Shown here in pieces: positions 11,051 through 21,590 of a DNA stretch of 64,000 nt. The notes beneath the pieces are model-generated. The model was not told where the DNA came from and searched no databases. It was given only the letters and a program-made list of their open reading frames with translations. The translations under genes were made by a program, and so were the position numbers. The stretch is from Hibiscus mutabilis (taxonomy: Eukaryota > Streptophyta > Magnoliopsida > Malvales > Malvaceae): contig CM033728.1 of assembly GCA_019671005.1 (NCBI GenBank), forward strand, positions 30,274,937-30,338,936, in the 5' to 3' direction. Within the stretch, counting starts at the first letter, position 1. Each line of letters begins with the position of its first letter.

Positions 11051-11768
11051 GATTATGCCAAAGACAACAAGCAAATGTCAGATCTGGAAAAGAAGATACA
11101 AGTTGCAACCAAAATACAGAGACAATGATATATATGAAACGGGGGCTGTTGTAACGGGATAGTTTTTAGAGGAGCGAGCAAAAAAACAGAGAGAGTAATA
11201 ACACAAAAAAAAAACAGAAAGCTTGTAAAACCAGAAATTTGTAACCAGTCAAGATAATCAAAAAGGCAGTCCAGTGGTAATTTTTTGTCTCTTTTTTTTC
11301 TTACCTGTTTTCATTGCATGTATATACGAAACACAAAAAAAAAAAAAAAGAAAACAAGTAAAGAAGTCTTACCGGCTTTGTCCGTGGGTCTTCCTTCCTC
11401 TCGTGACAACAAGCCTTCGGCTTCTAAAGCCGATCCGTGAACAAAGGGAGGGGAAGACCCCTTGTGGTCTCGTTTTGGTCTAAAGAAAATATATTTTTGG
11501 GTTCGTATTTCTTAGATCTAGGGTAAATAAAAGGGGATCCTCTGAATCCAACCATGGATTCATGTTGAGGACGACAAGAGGAAGGTTTTGGTGTATTTTG
11601 GGAGCCTACCGGCGCCGGTTAGCGGCGGCCGGCGGCGGAGAATACGGCGGCCGGCCGCCGGATTCTGGGTTTCTCAAGAACATTTGAGAGAAAAGATGAA
11701 CGCTGTTATTTGAGAAATCAAGAATGAAACGAAAATGGGGAAAACTTGGTTTCGGTGCTGAAAATAGC

Positions 11769-11779
11769 CCTTATATAGA
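11769..11779 (+). promoter_or_regulatory. TATA-like box in the solo Tat LTR
   Basis: CCTTATATAGA lies in the sense strand of the LTR, downstream of its GC-rich part. Equivalent TATA words sit in the other two complete Tat LTRs (18443-18452 and 53511-53517, minus strand), which supports a promoter role for the U3/R boundary. It is not tested. Confidence 0.4.
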
Positions 11780-12639
11780 TGTTATTATTTTACTAAATGG
11801 GTAAATTACACACTTAATCCCACCGCGTTTTCAATATTTTCATTTTTGTCTTGCCGCATGGTATAATCACAAATCCAGTCCCCTGAATTTTTCAAAAAGT
11901 AACAATTTAGTCACTAAATTACACCGGATCGATTTACAATGGTAAAATTACGCCTTAACCATCCCGCGTTTTGAATTTTTCACTTTGAGTCCGCCCTGGT
12001 ATAATTACAATTCGGTCTTTATAGGTTTTGTTTGTCTTTCAATTTCGTCCCTAAATTACATGTTATTGCTCTTTAATTTATCATTCTCGACTTTCGTTTT
12101 CCTTTCATTTCAGTCCTATTTTCTTTATAAATATTATTGTTCGTATTATAATCGTACATGCTGATATTATTTTATTTTATGCCTCCCCATATGACTCGTT
12201 TTATGTTTTATGTATGTGTTAAATATAATATTTATGTTTTTTTTATCCGGTTATCCGTACCAAGCATGTTATGTTTTAGTTAATTCGTACATAGCATATT
12301 TAGTATTTTTATATATGTGTATGCTTTCTTATTTTTAGGGCCGCATGTTAGTAAATTTACCCTTTTTATACGATATGTGAATCCGTATATGTTGAAATAT
12401 GTTTTATTATCAGTATGCATGTCTTTTTGAAATACTTGTTCGTATATATATGCATTTATTCCTGCCTTATTATTTTGACATATGATAGTTGTTTTTATCT
12501 ATTATTTAGAGTAATATGTATATATATACATGCTTTAGTCTAAAATATCATTCCTGATAAATTAATGTTCTGGTATGTCAATATTTATTATATTTAAATG
12601 ATTTGTCATGTTTTATGTTTTTGCCATTAAGATTGCATA

Positions 12640-12985
12640 TCGAGATATAAATTGTTAATGCGGTGTCCTTTTATCCGAGCGTAAACGGGGCCAGTATCAA
12701 GCGTAGTGATAGTGGTTGGGCGTTTATTCTCGGATAACGGGACCCTTAAAATATATTCGCAATTATGACCGAAATTTAAAATAATCGTCACTTTAATCCG
12801 GAAAATCCAATATTAATAAAGCGGTAATTATTAAAGTACCAATTTTTTGGGCGGTGTGGGGGTGCTAATCCTTCCCCATCCGTAACCGACTCCCGAACCC
12901 TGTCTTTTTGAATCTCTGGTTTTGTGGTGTCCGGCCTACCTAAGTGGCCGGTGGCGACTCCATTTTTATGAGGTTTTTTTTTTTG
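12640..12985 (+). repeat. Conserved Tat LTR domain, plus-sense copy
   Basis: This block contains GGGGGTGCTAATCCTTCCCC, CGTAACCGACTCCCGAACC and GGTGGCGACTCC. Its reverse complement recurs at 16710-16930, 52430-52740 and 63330-63610, always close to the LTR end next to the primer-site side. The words GGAGTCGCCA and TTAGCACCCC are shared by all four copies even where the rest of the LTRs differ. Confidence 0.85.
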
Positions 12986-14260
12986 AAAACCCTGCGGAAT
13001 AAATATTTTATATCCAAACACCTTTCAAAAATCCTTCGAAAACTCCATCGTTTTTTTTTATTTAGCGTGCCTTCGCTACAACTATGGATGAGAATACATG
13101 GTATATGAGTCAATGATGAGTATGCACATGTGCCCGACAACAACTATTTAGTTGTGCCATTAATAAACAATGTATCGATGTTTTGATATCAATGTATCAA
13201 TACCAATGTGTCAATGTCAGTGTAACACTGTAAACACTACCGTAACTTAATAGCATCAATAATAATAATAGGTCATTGTTGTAGAACACAACTCACTATA
13301 TCATTGTTGTAACTTAACAGCAATATTAACCAATAGGTCATAGCCGTAGAACACAGCTCACTACCTCATTATTGTACTTGACAGTAATATCATATTAATA
13401 TATTCCACCTCTTTGGCATGCCAATATACCAAGACTCTCAATAATTATATAACGGGCTTTCAAATAATTTACTACTGTGAACATTTCATTCATTTTCGAT
13501 AATATCAATGGATCAAGATAATCACTTCAATATGTAAAAATATGCATTGAGCAGTTCATACCTGAAAATCATTCATAAAGCATTTCAAAATCATTTAATA
13601 AAATTTAAATCCTTTTTCTTTCAGTGATCGGGAATAACTTATTACCAGTCTTTCTCATTTCCTAAATAGAGTAAGTAGAATGCACTCACCTGGGCCATTT
13701 ATTATCTTGCCTTAGTAAGATTACTCATTAATCCTTTTGTTTCCTTGAATACTTGTACCTTCCTCAGTATTTCTTACAACTCAAAGAACCTTGCTTGAAT
13801 TCTTGATCAAAAGCCTTGAAAATGGCTAGGACAATTTTTGGTATTTTTCCCTCTTTTCTTTGTGCCATTCGAACAGCCTCTTAGCTGATAAAGATGATCT
13901 TTATTCATCTTTTATCCTATTTGATCCATGTGTAACTAGAAAAATTACTAATTTACCCTTTTTATCAGTCAAAATATTGGATATGGGACCTTCCCATTAG
14001 GTCACCCATCCTTGGGCTATTCTGGATTGAGCACGCTTAACAATTTTATTCGATCTAAATTCGAATAATATAAACCTCATATGAAAAATCCAGTAACATA
14101 TAAATACCACTCTTAGGGTTGAACTATTCATTTACGGGGTTAACTTACATAACTTTTCAAAATTACACTTTAGTCCCTAAACTTTTCCAAAGTATACACT
14201 TTAAGCCCTAAAGTTTCAAAAAATACATTTTAGTCACTAAGCAAAAGTTGGGATATTACA

Positions 14261-15222
14261 GATCTAGCCATGATAAGAGAGTCGCTGAATCTAATATTGG
14301 TGGTGGTCAGTATAAAAGGCACCGTGATCGGAGACATCGACCCGAGCTTGGGCAGAGAGGTCAGTTAGGGTAGAGTTTCAGCGGTGGAATACCAGAGTGT
14401 GCTTAGTGTAGGAAGAGACATCCCAGGGTTTGCTGGAGGTCGTATAAGGTTTGATGGGGTTGTGGATCTCGAGACCATGTAAGACACGACTGTCCTCAGG
14501 TAAGATGAGTTGGTCCAGTTTCTGCACTAGTAGTAGCTAGTGCTTGTTGGAGTTGTGGGTCGACTGATCATGTGAGGCATGGTTGCCCTATGTTAGCTAG
14601 AGGTGCGTAGGCTCCTACACCTGTTGTGGTAGCCCCGAGGGGTCGAGGGCATGGACGAGGACATTTCCAGCTGAGAGATGGTGGGCATAGGTCTGTGGCT
14701 CACACTGTTGCTATCCAGCCGGAGGGTGGAGGTCCCATAAGGGTGTATGCGCATCGCGAGGGACACAGCGATACCGATGTGATTGCGGGTACCTTTACTT
14801 TGCAATCTTTGTTGCTATTTGCATTGGTTGATTCTGGTTCCACCCATTCATATATTCTAAGCGAGCATGCATAGTTACTTGATATACCTATTAAGATTTT
14901 GAATGTTGGTGTTCGAGTAACTAGTTCTTTGGGCGAGACAGTTATGATTAGGAAGTTATACCGAAGGTGTCCTTTGACAGTGCAAGATCATGTGTTTGCC
15001 GTGGATTTGATGGAGTTGTCATTCTATGGTTTTGATGTGATTTTAGGGATGGGCTGGTTATCCGAGCATAAGGCAGTTGTGGATTTTGAAACCAAACGGA
15101 TATCCTTGCGTCTTGTCGATGATTATGAAGTTGTGGTTGTTGGCGAAAACATAAAGTTTATGTCCAATGTTGTTTTGGCTTTGGAAATAAGTCGAATGTT
15201 GGAATGTGGATGCCAGGCGTAG
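14261..15222 (+). pseudogene. gag zinc knuckle and aspartic protease remnant, LTR-B element
   Basis: After the GATCT duplication, decayed Gag sequence leads to a CCHC knuckle at 14545-14589 (CWSCGSTDHVRHGC, spacing CX2CX4HX4C). A retroviral-type protease follows: LVDSGSTHSYI at about 14824-14856 carries the DSG active site, and downstream FDVILGMGWLSEH (about 15031-15069) is typical of the protease C-terminus in plant gypsy elements. Stops occur at 14872 and 15220. The protease would cleave the polyprotein in the particle. The copy is not functional. Confidence 0.8.
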
Positions 15223-15234
15223 TCGGCCTATATT

Positions 15235-16670
15235 ATGAATCCTAGATCCAAGGATGTGCGTGTGCGGGACATCCATATAGTTTGCGATTTTTTAAAAGTT
15301 TTTCTTAAAGACTTGCCAGGGTTGCCACCGGATAGGGGGGTAGAGTTTAAAATCGAGGCGTATATGGATACGGCTTCGGTGTCCATTGCGCCATATCGCA
15401 TGGCACCTAAGGAACTGAATGAGTTGAAGATGCAGCTGCAAGAGCTGCTTGATCGAGGTTTTACTAGACCTAGTGTTTCACCCTGGGGTGCACCGGTGTT
15501 ATTTATGAAGAAGAACAATGGCACGATGAGGATGTTCATCATTTATCATTAGTTGAATAAGTTGACGGTGAAGAACAAGTATCTGTTATCGCGGATTGAT
15601 GACGTGTTCGATCATTTTTGTGGAGCATCGGTGTTTTCCAAGATAGATTTAAAATTGGGGTATTACCAGTTTAAGGTTAATGATGTGGATGTGTATAAGA
15701 TCGTGTTTCGTACGAGGTATGGGTATTATGAGTTTCTGGTCATGCCTTTTGGTTTCACAAATGGCCTTGCTGCGTTTTATGGACATGATGAATAGAGTGT
15801 TCCATGAGTACCTTGATCATTTTGTGGTGGTGTTCATAAATGATATTATCGTGTACTCTCGTATCGAGGAGGAGCATCATCGGCATTGCAAATAGTGTTG
15901 CAAGTACTAAAAGGTAATCAGTTATATGCAAAGTTGAGCAAGTGCGAGTTTTCGTTTAAGGAGGTGATGTTCCTTGGTCATGTGGTTTCCACGGAGGGTA
16001 TTCGCGTTGATCCACAACAAATTGAGGCTATTCTCAATTGGAGGCAGCCTAAGTCTATTTTAGAGGTGCATAGTTTTCTTGGGTTGGCTGGTTATTACCA
16101 CCGCTTTGTTGAGGGGTTCTCAAGTATTGCAACACCGTTGATCAAGTTGTTGCAAAAGAATATTCCTTTTGTGTGGACGGAGAAGCAACAGCAGGGTTTT
16201 GAAAAGTTGAAAGTGGTTTTGACACACGCTCATGTGTTGATTCAACCTGAATTTGGGAAGGAGTTTGTGGTTTATAGTGATGCGTCGTATGTTGGCTTGG
16301 GTTGTGTGCTGATGCAGGATTGAAGGTTGTGGCCTATGCATCGAGGCAGTTGAAAGTTCACGAGCGCAATTATCCAACTCATGATTTGGAGCTTGCGGGT
16401 GTGGTGTTCGCTTTGAAAATTTGGCGACATTAAATCTATGGTGAGAAATGTGTGGTTTATACAGATCATAAGAGTCTGAAATATTTGATGTCACAGAAGA
16501 AGTTGGACCTTAGGCAGCAAAGATGGTTGGAGTTGCTTAAGGATTACGATTTGACCATTGAGTATCATCTGGGTAAAGCGAATGTGGTGGCAGATGCTTT
16601 GAGTAGAAAAGCTGTGGTCGAGTTGAGAGCTATGTTTGCTCAGCTGAGTGTAACTCGTTATGGGGGTTTG
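15235..16670 (+). pseudogene. Reverse transcriptase and RNase H remnant, LTR-B element
   Basis: RT motifs appear in order: SPWGAPVLFMKK, SKIDLKLGYYQ (about 15637-15669), FRTRYGYYEFLVMPFG, then FINDIIVYS near 15833 where the catalytic YxDD-type motif has lost an aspartate to Asn. The connection domain (KCEFSFKEVMFLGHVVS, LGLAGYYHRF) and RNase H (YSDASYVGLGCVLMQD, TDHKSLKYL, KANVVADALSRK) follow. Frames shift near 15790, 15890 and 16320, with stops at 15550 and 16321. The sequence ends abruptly at 16670, where Tat-2 begins; the integrase is missing. The type matches Tekay-like chromoviruses. Confidence 0.85.
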
Positions 16671-18904
16671 TGTCGCAACCCTTTTTAAGGGGCCCTGACG
16701 ATTTTTTTAAATAAAGTCAAAATAACGGAGTCGCCACCAATATTTTGAAAAGGTGTGATTGGATCATCTAAAAATGGGTTATTTTAACAAGATCATTTTA
16801 TTTTATTAAAACAACAATTTTGGTCTGCGAAAAAACACAAAAACGGGTTCGGGAGTCGGTTACGTGTGGGGAAGGGTTAGCACCCCCATTACGCCCAAAA
16901 ATTGGTACCTAACCGATTACAAAATATTTTAATGTCGGAATTTGCGAATCAATGTAAAGCTTAAATTATTGTCCGTTCATAAGTTTAATTTTATTTTAAT
17001 GGCCTTACTATTCAAAAATGAACTCCAATCACCGCCAACACTTCTGGCGCTAACCCGTCATTTCCGTTTAGTAAGACACCGCATTACTTTAATTTCACTT
17101 TTTTTAACAAACAAGTAAAGAAACTTAATTTGTTGAAGATTTTTATTTATTCTAAGTTAAAACTTATTAATCCTAAATAGATCTAAGTGTTTTCCAATTT
17201 AAGGGTTTGAATTTTATTAAGCGTATTTTATTCCTTATGAAGAAAGTTTTATTTCAAAGAAGTCACTATCTAAGGTTTGATGAACCTATTCCTAAAGCCA
17301 ACTTAACACTAAAGCTAAAGAAAACAAAACAAAAAAAGAAGCACGATTTAAAACTCAAAATTTTTAATGGGCTTGGTTTAGGGTTTATTTTATTTTGAAA
17401 AGGTTTTTATTATTTAATTTTTTTTTTTACTTTTGAGTTTATTTGAAGAGAGGTTTTTTTATTTGCTTTTATTCTTTTTATATTCGATAAGCTTTTTTAA
17501 TAATTTGAAAGGTTTTTTATTTTAAAAGCTTTTTATTCGGGATGCTATTTTTTATATTTTAAAGCTTTTTTATTCAAAATGTTATTTATTTTTTTGCTTT
17601 TTTTAAAAAATGTTATTTCTTTTTTTGTGTTTTAAAGCTTTTTATTCAAAATGATATTTTTTTGTATTTTAAAACTTTATTTATTTTTTTGTGTTGTTTT
17701 AAAAAGTTGTTTTTATTTTCTAAGCCTTTTTTGTTAATTTTGAAAAAAGTTTTTTTTTCTTTTTTCTTTTTTCTTTTATTCTTTTTATGTTTTAAAGTCT
17801 TTATTCAAAATATTCTTTTTAAAGTTTTTTATTTATAAATTTTAAACCCCTTTTTTTTAAAAAAAATCTTTTATGTTTAAAAAACCTTTTTTTACAATTT
17901 TAAGAAAATTTTATTTGTAAGTTTTGGGAATCTTTTTTTTAAGATTTTGAAAAAAAAACATTTCAACAAACACCAATTTAAAAAAAAAATAGAGATCAAA
18001 TGAATCAATCATTATTTTTATATTTTTTAAGAAACACCATTTTTAAATTTTTTAGAAGATCAAATGAATCAAGCAACATTTTTTTAAAAAAAAAGTGAAC
18101 AACATATTCTTGATGTTTTTTTTACCAACACAATCACATAACACTAAATATTAGAAAATCAACCAAACAACAAGATTAAAAAATCCAAACAAACATCAAA
18201 TACATCCTGAAAAAAAGAAGAACATTAACCAAAAATAAGATGAATAAATTTGAAATTAAAAAAAAAGAAAAGAATTTATACCGATGAAATGACGAGTTGC
18301 TAGCTTCTATTCCTTGCGAAAATTCGAACCAATGCTGCCCAAAACTTGAATAAATTCCAGCAACCACCCAATAATTTTTGGAGAATTTTTTGAGTATTTT
18401 CAGATTTTTTTTCTTGTGTGTTAAACAATGGTGAAAATGGAACTATTTATAGGGTTTGGGGGATTGGGATTCAAGGCAATTTGGGGACAAAATCCCCATT
18501 TTCGTCCCATGAAATCATCCTAGCTTTAATTTGTTGAAATTCAATCTGAATTTCATCTGATTGGTTCCAATTTGGGAGATTTTGCACCCCAGTTTAATTA
18601 GGGTTTGAACCCTTTTTCTTCCTTGTTTTGCAGGTTTTCGACGACGGTGGTGGATGGCGATGGCGGCGTCAGAACGGCCAGGCTGCGGCGAACCGCCTGG
18701 CATCACCGGCGACGGCTGCCGTTGCCCAGGCGTGGCAATGGCGAGGAAGCTGTTGCTACCCAGCAGCTTCGATCGGGGGGTTTGGGGAAGAAACCCGCGC
18801 GCGTGCAGCGCACCCGCCAGGCGCGTGGCCGCGCGTGGGTCCCTTATTTACTTTTTTTATTATTTTTTATTTTATTATTTTTCCTTTAAAAATTAGTGAC
18901 AACA
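16671..18904 (-). mobile_element. Tat-2 3' LTR
   Basis: The segment runs from TGTCGCAACCC (16671) to GTGACAACA (18904); in minus sense it starts TGTTGTCAC. It carries the conserved Tat LTR domain at 16710-16930, a T-rich low-complexity stretch (17400-18100) with repeated AAAGCTTTTTATTCAAAATG-like words, a TATA box and a GC-rich block (18640-18840). A polypurine tract on the minus strand follows directly at 18905, so this is the 3' LTR of a minus-sense element. It inserted into the RNase H region of the LTR-B element. ORFs in the GC-rich part have no known motif. Confidence 0.75.
18443..18452 (-). promoter_or_regulatory. TATA box in the Tat-2 LTR
   Basis: In minus sense this reads CTATAAATAG, a consensus plant TATA box, about 450 bp inside the LTR and just after the GC-rich block. 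Its position parallels TATA words in the other Tat LTRs. Confidence 0.5.
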
Positions 18905-18921
18905 GCTGCCCCTTCTTTGCT
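18905..18921 (-). other. Polypurine tract of Tat-2
   Basis: In minus sense GCAAAGAAGGGGCAGC abuts the LTR start. Tat-1 has the equivalent AAAGAGGGGCAAC at 53695-53708. Confidence 0.7.
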
Positions 18922-18999
18922 TATTCTAGTGAAACAAGGATATAGCAAATAACAGGTGGCACTACTTTTCACCATCTACCAATTTGCCAATCGACTCCG

Positions 19000-19520
19000 C
19001 TCTCCTAATGCCCCAAACAAGTAGGCAAATTCTATTCCCCAAACGCCTGAACAGATAGATGGGTTTTATTCTCCATATGCCCGAATAGATGAGAAAGGTT
19101 CCATTCTCCTTATACCTAAACGGATAGGCAAGCTCTATTCTCCCCATGCTCGAATAGATGAGCAAGGTTCTATTCTCCTTACGCCTAAACAGATAGGCAG
19201 GCTCTATTCTCCATATGCCTGAATAGATGAGCAAGGTTCCATTCTTCTTACCCCCAAATGGATAGACTGGTTCTATTCTCCATGTGCTCGAATACATGAG
19301 CAAGCTTCCATTCTCCTTATGCCCGAATGGATAGGCTGGTTCTATTCTCAATATGCCCGAATAGATGAGCAAGGCTCCATTCTCCTTACGCCTGAATGGA
19401 TAGGAAAGTTCTATTCTCTATGTGCCCAAATAGATAAGAAAGGCTCCATTCTCCTTACGCCTGAACGGATAGGTAGGTTCTATTCTCCTTGTGCCCGAAT
19501 AGATGAGCAAGGCTCTATTA
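19000..19520. repeat. 69-bp tandem array in the Tat-2 3' UTR
   Basis: The word GAATAGAT or a one-base variant recurs at 19083, 19152, 19221, 19290, 19359, 19428 and 19497, always 69 bp apart. Each unit consists of two related halves of about 34-35 bp (one with AATAGATGAGCAAGG, one with GGATAGGCAGG). As 69 is a multiple of three, reading frames stay open through several units on both strands. The array sits between the 3' LTR and the pol end, the hypervariable 3' UTR where Tat-lineage elements are known to carry satellite-like arrays. Confidence 0.9.
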
Positions 19521-20389
19521 CTGAAGAGTTTCTGCATACCTGCAATATGGTGCAATTATGTTGTGCATACCCCTGAGGATGTCTAAAACATGAATGCATG
19601 CTAAGTTTTAATCTTTTTCTTAGCTTGTTTTAATCTGGACAATAGTACATGTTCATTGTCATTGTCATTCACATTCTTAGTATCTCTTTGCTTCATCAAA
19701 CGATCATCTTTTGCTTCGCCGAATTTTTGAATGATAGTTTTCCTCTTTACTATTCCTATTCTTCGTATCTCTTTGCTCATTGAAAAATAGACTCTTTCCC
19801 ACATTCAACTATCATTGTAGTTGATACATTAGTATTGTGTGAGTGAGTTTCAAGCAATATTGTGTATGACAAGGCCCTTTTTGAGGATCTTCATGAATTC
19901 CCGTAAAACATCCTCGAATGACACGTAATTTTAACCCTTTTCTTTCCCATCTTATTACCAAAGTAGTTAGGTATCAATTTCCCCTAATCATAACATGCCC
20001 CATATTCGAGGCTTAACAAGGGACCATGTCATAGTGCCTATGTTCTTAAATCATTTCCAGCGTAATACACGAAAATCTCTTGCATATTTTAATGATGTCT
20101 AAACCAAAATGACCCTCAAGCAAATAAAAGACATTCATGTAAAGTGGGCATTCAAAGAAAGATAGGCTTAAAAGAAGAATTTCATTAATGTTGTGACAAA
20201 CATGAAAGGAACATACAAAAGAAGGGTCAAAAGACAAGTATACAGTTATCAAAGGTCCGAACTTTCCTCGAAACAACCTCGAGTGATTCCATTGTCAAGA
20301 AAATTTTGTCCACTACAACAATGAATGAAGATATGAAATTCCTTCCAAATAGACAAGCCTCTGAAGGGATTACTCATTGCCCGTAATAA
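19521..20389. other. Tat-2 3' UTR without recognised content
   Basis: No gene, structured repeat or motif is recognised here. The sequence is AT-rich and of mixed composition, and is assigned to Tat-2 only by position. Confidence 0.5.
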
Positions 20390-20600
20390 TTCGAGCTGAC
20401 CTTTGCGGGTTTTCAACTCGAATCCTCCTTTGGTTTCAAGACGCCCTTTACGGGTTTTCATCTTGAACCCTCCTTTTTCTTTTTTTTCTTTCTTTTTTCC
20501 TTTTTTTTGCTTTTTTATTTCTTTTTTTTTTGTTTTTTTTCTTCTTTTGAGCGCCCTTTACGGGTTTTCGCATTTCATGCATAATATTTCTTGACTGAAC
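20390..20600 (-). repeat. CCTTTACGGGTTTTC module with T/C tracts, Tat-2
   Basis: The plus strand shows CCTTTGCGGGTTTTCA, CCCTTTACGGGTTTTCA and CCCTTTACGGGTTTTCG, with a T-rich pyrimidine tract at 20470-20550 between them (A/G tract in element sense). Tat-1 carries a comparable module at 57078-57860 (GCCCATTTTTGGGTTTTCAC). Both lie in the 3' UTR. Confidence 0.6.
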
Positions 20601-20625
20601 TCGTCTCCACCCATTTCAGCTAGAA

Positions 20626-21590
20626 TTAGTGCCCCTCCATCGAAAGCTTTTTATACCACATATGGGTCCTCCCAATTTGGTGGATTGGCGACATCTTCTT
20701 TAGCACGATATCGCCTTCCCTGAACTTCCTCGGGTGGACCTTCTTGTCATATGCTCGTATCATACTTCTTTGATACATCTGGTCGTGGAAAATTGCTTTC
20801 AACCTCTTTTCATTAATGAGGTTTAGCTGTTCATATCTTGCTTGAACCCATTCAGACTCCTTTAGTTTTGCCTCCATCAAAATACGGAGTGAATGGATTT
20901 CAACTTCAATCGGCAGCATAGCCTCCATTCAATATACTAATTAAAACGGTGTTGCCCTAGTGGAAGTTCGTACAGCCGTTCTATAAGCATACAATGCAAA
21001 TGTCAACTTCTCATTCCAATCAGTGTAAGTGTCAGCCATCTTTGCGATTATCTTCTTGATGTTCTTATTTGCAGCTTCGACATCCCCATTTATCTTTGGC
21101 GATATATTACCGAATTGTGGTGTTTGATCTAGAATTGTTCACAAATCCCATCTATCATCTTGTTATTTAAATTGGATGCATTATCGGTGATGATTCTCTC
21201 TGGTAAGCCGTAGCGACAAATGATCTCTTTTTTTAAAAACTTGCAAACAACAGACCTGGTGACATTCACGTATGAAGCTGCTTCTACCCATTTTGTGAAG
21301 TAGTTAATAGCTACTAAGATGAACTTGTGGTCGTTCGAGGCTTTAGGGTAAATCTGGCCGATTACATCTATGCCCCACATTGAGAAGGGCCATGGGACAG
21401 TCATGACATGAAGTGGTAGAGGAGATGCACGAATCTTGTCAGCATATACCTGGCATTTGTGACATTTACAGGCATAATTGATACAATTTGTTTCCATAGT
21501 GGACCAATAATATCCAAAGCGCATATTTCTTCTAGCCATAGTAAAGCCACTAGGGTGAGTCCCACAAACCCCTTCATGCACTTCTTCCAA
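20626..21590 (-). pseudogene. Integrase of Tat-2
   Basis: Reading down the minus strand from 21590, a zinc-binding N-terminus HEGVCGTH ... CHKCQ is followed by catalytic core parts MWGIDVIGQI, FTKWVEAASY and IITDNASNL. The segment with the catalytic Glu (GDVEAANKNIKKI) lies near 21070 in another frame. The C-terminal part EAMLPIEVEI ... QARYEQLNLI ... AYDKKVHPRKFREGDIVLKK lies at 20650-20928. This order and wording are typical of Tat-lineage gypsy integrases, which insert element cDNA into chromosomes. Frameshifts near 21130 and stops near 20940-20950 break it. Confidence 0.85.

Larger units (their letters stand above)
10281..13080 (+). mobile_element. Solo Tat/Ogre-type LTR with perfect ACTAT duplication
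   Basis: It begins TGTAATCACTCATTTTTAC (10281), matching the Tat-1 LTR start in minus sense (TGTAATCACTCATTTTGAC), and ends CTTCGCTACA (13080), matching the Tat-1 end CATCGCTACA. ACTAT precedes (10276-10280) and follows (13081-13085). It lies inside the solo LTR-A. It contains a CpG-rich block, a TATA-like box and the conserved domain shared by all Tat LTRs here. Confidence 0.85.
9605..14260 (-). mobile_element. Solo LTR-A with perfect GATCT duplication, carrying a nested Tat LTR
   Basis: It begins TGTAACACCCC (9605) and ends GGGATATTACA (14260). GATCT occurs immediately before (9600-9604) and immediately after (14261-14265). The ends match LTR-A at 44813-47822 and the LTR beside the chromovirus pol at 49785, which shows that element sense is minus here. 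No internal region or second LTR is present, so it is a solo LTR left by recombination. Its own sequence comprises 9605-10280 and 13081-14260. The segment 13225-13395 holds two imperfect copies of a roughly 75-bp unit around AACACAACTCACTA. Confidence 0.85.

Noticed and set aside
10690..11154. A 154-codon ORF in the solo Tat LTR
   Set aside because: GC-rich sequence is poor in stops on several frames; overlapping frames are open on both strands and no motif is seen.
18605..18945. Arginine- and alanine-rich ORFs in the Tat-2 LTR
   Set aside because: Three overlapping plus-strand frames are open in a GC-rich block, antisense to the element; this is composition, not a gene.
19000..19520. A CRISPR array
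   Set aside because: The units are contiguous 69-bp satellites with no unique spacers, in a eukaryotic retrotransposon.
18962..19576. Open frames of 136 and 85 codons as repeat proteins
   Set aside because: Both strands are open across the 69-bp array and no start context, signal or family motif is visible.
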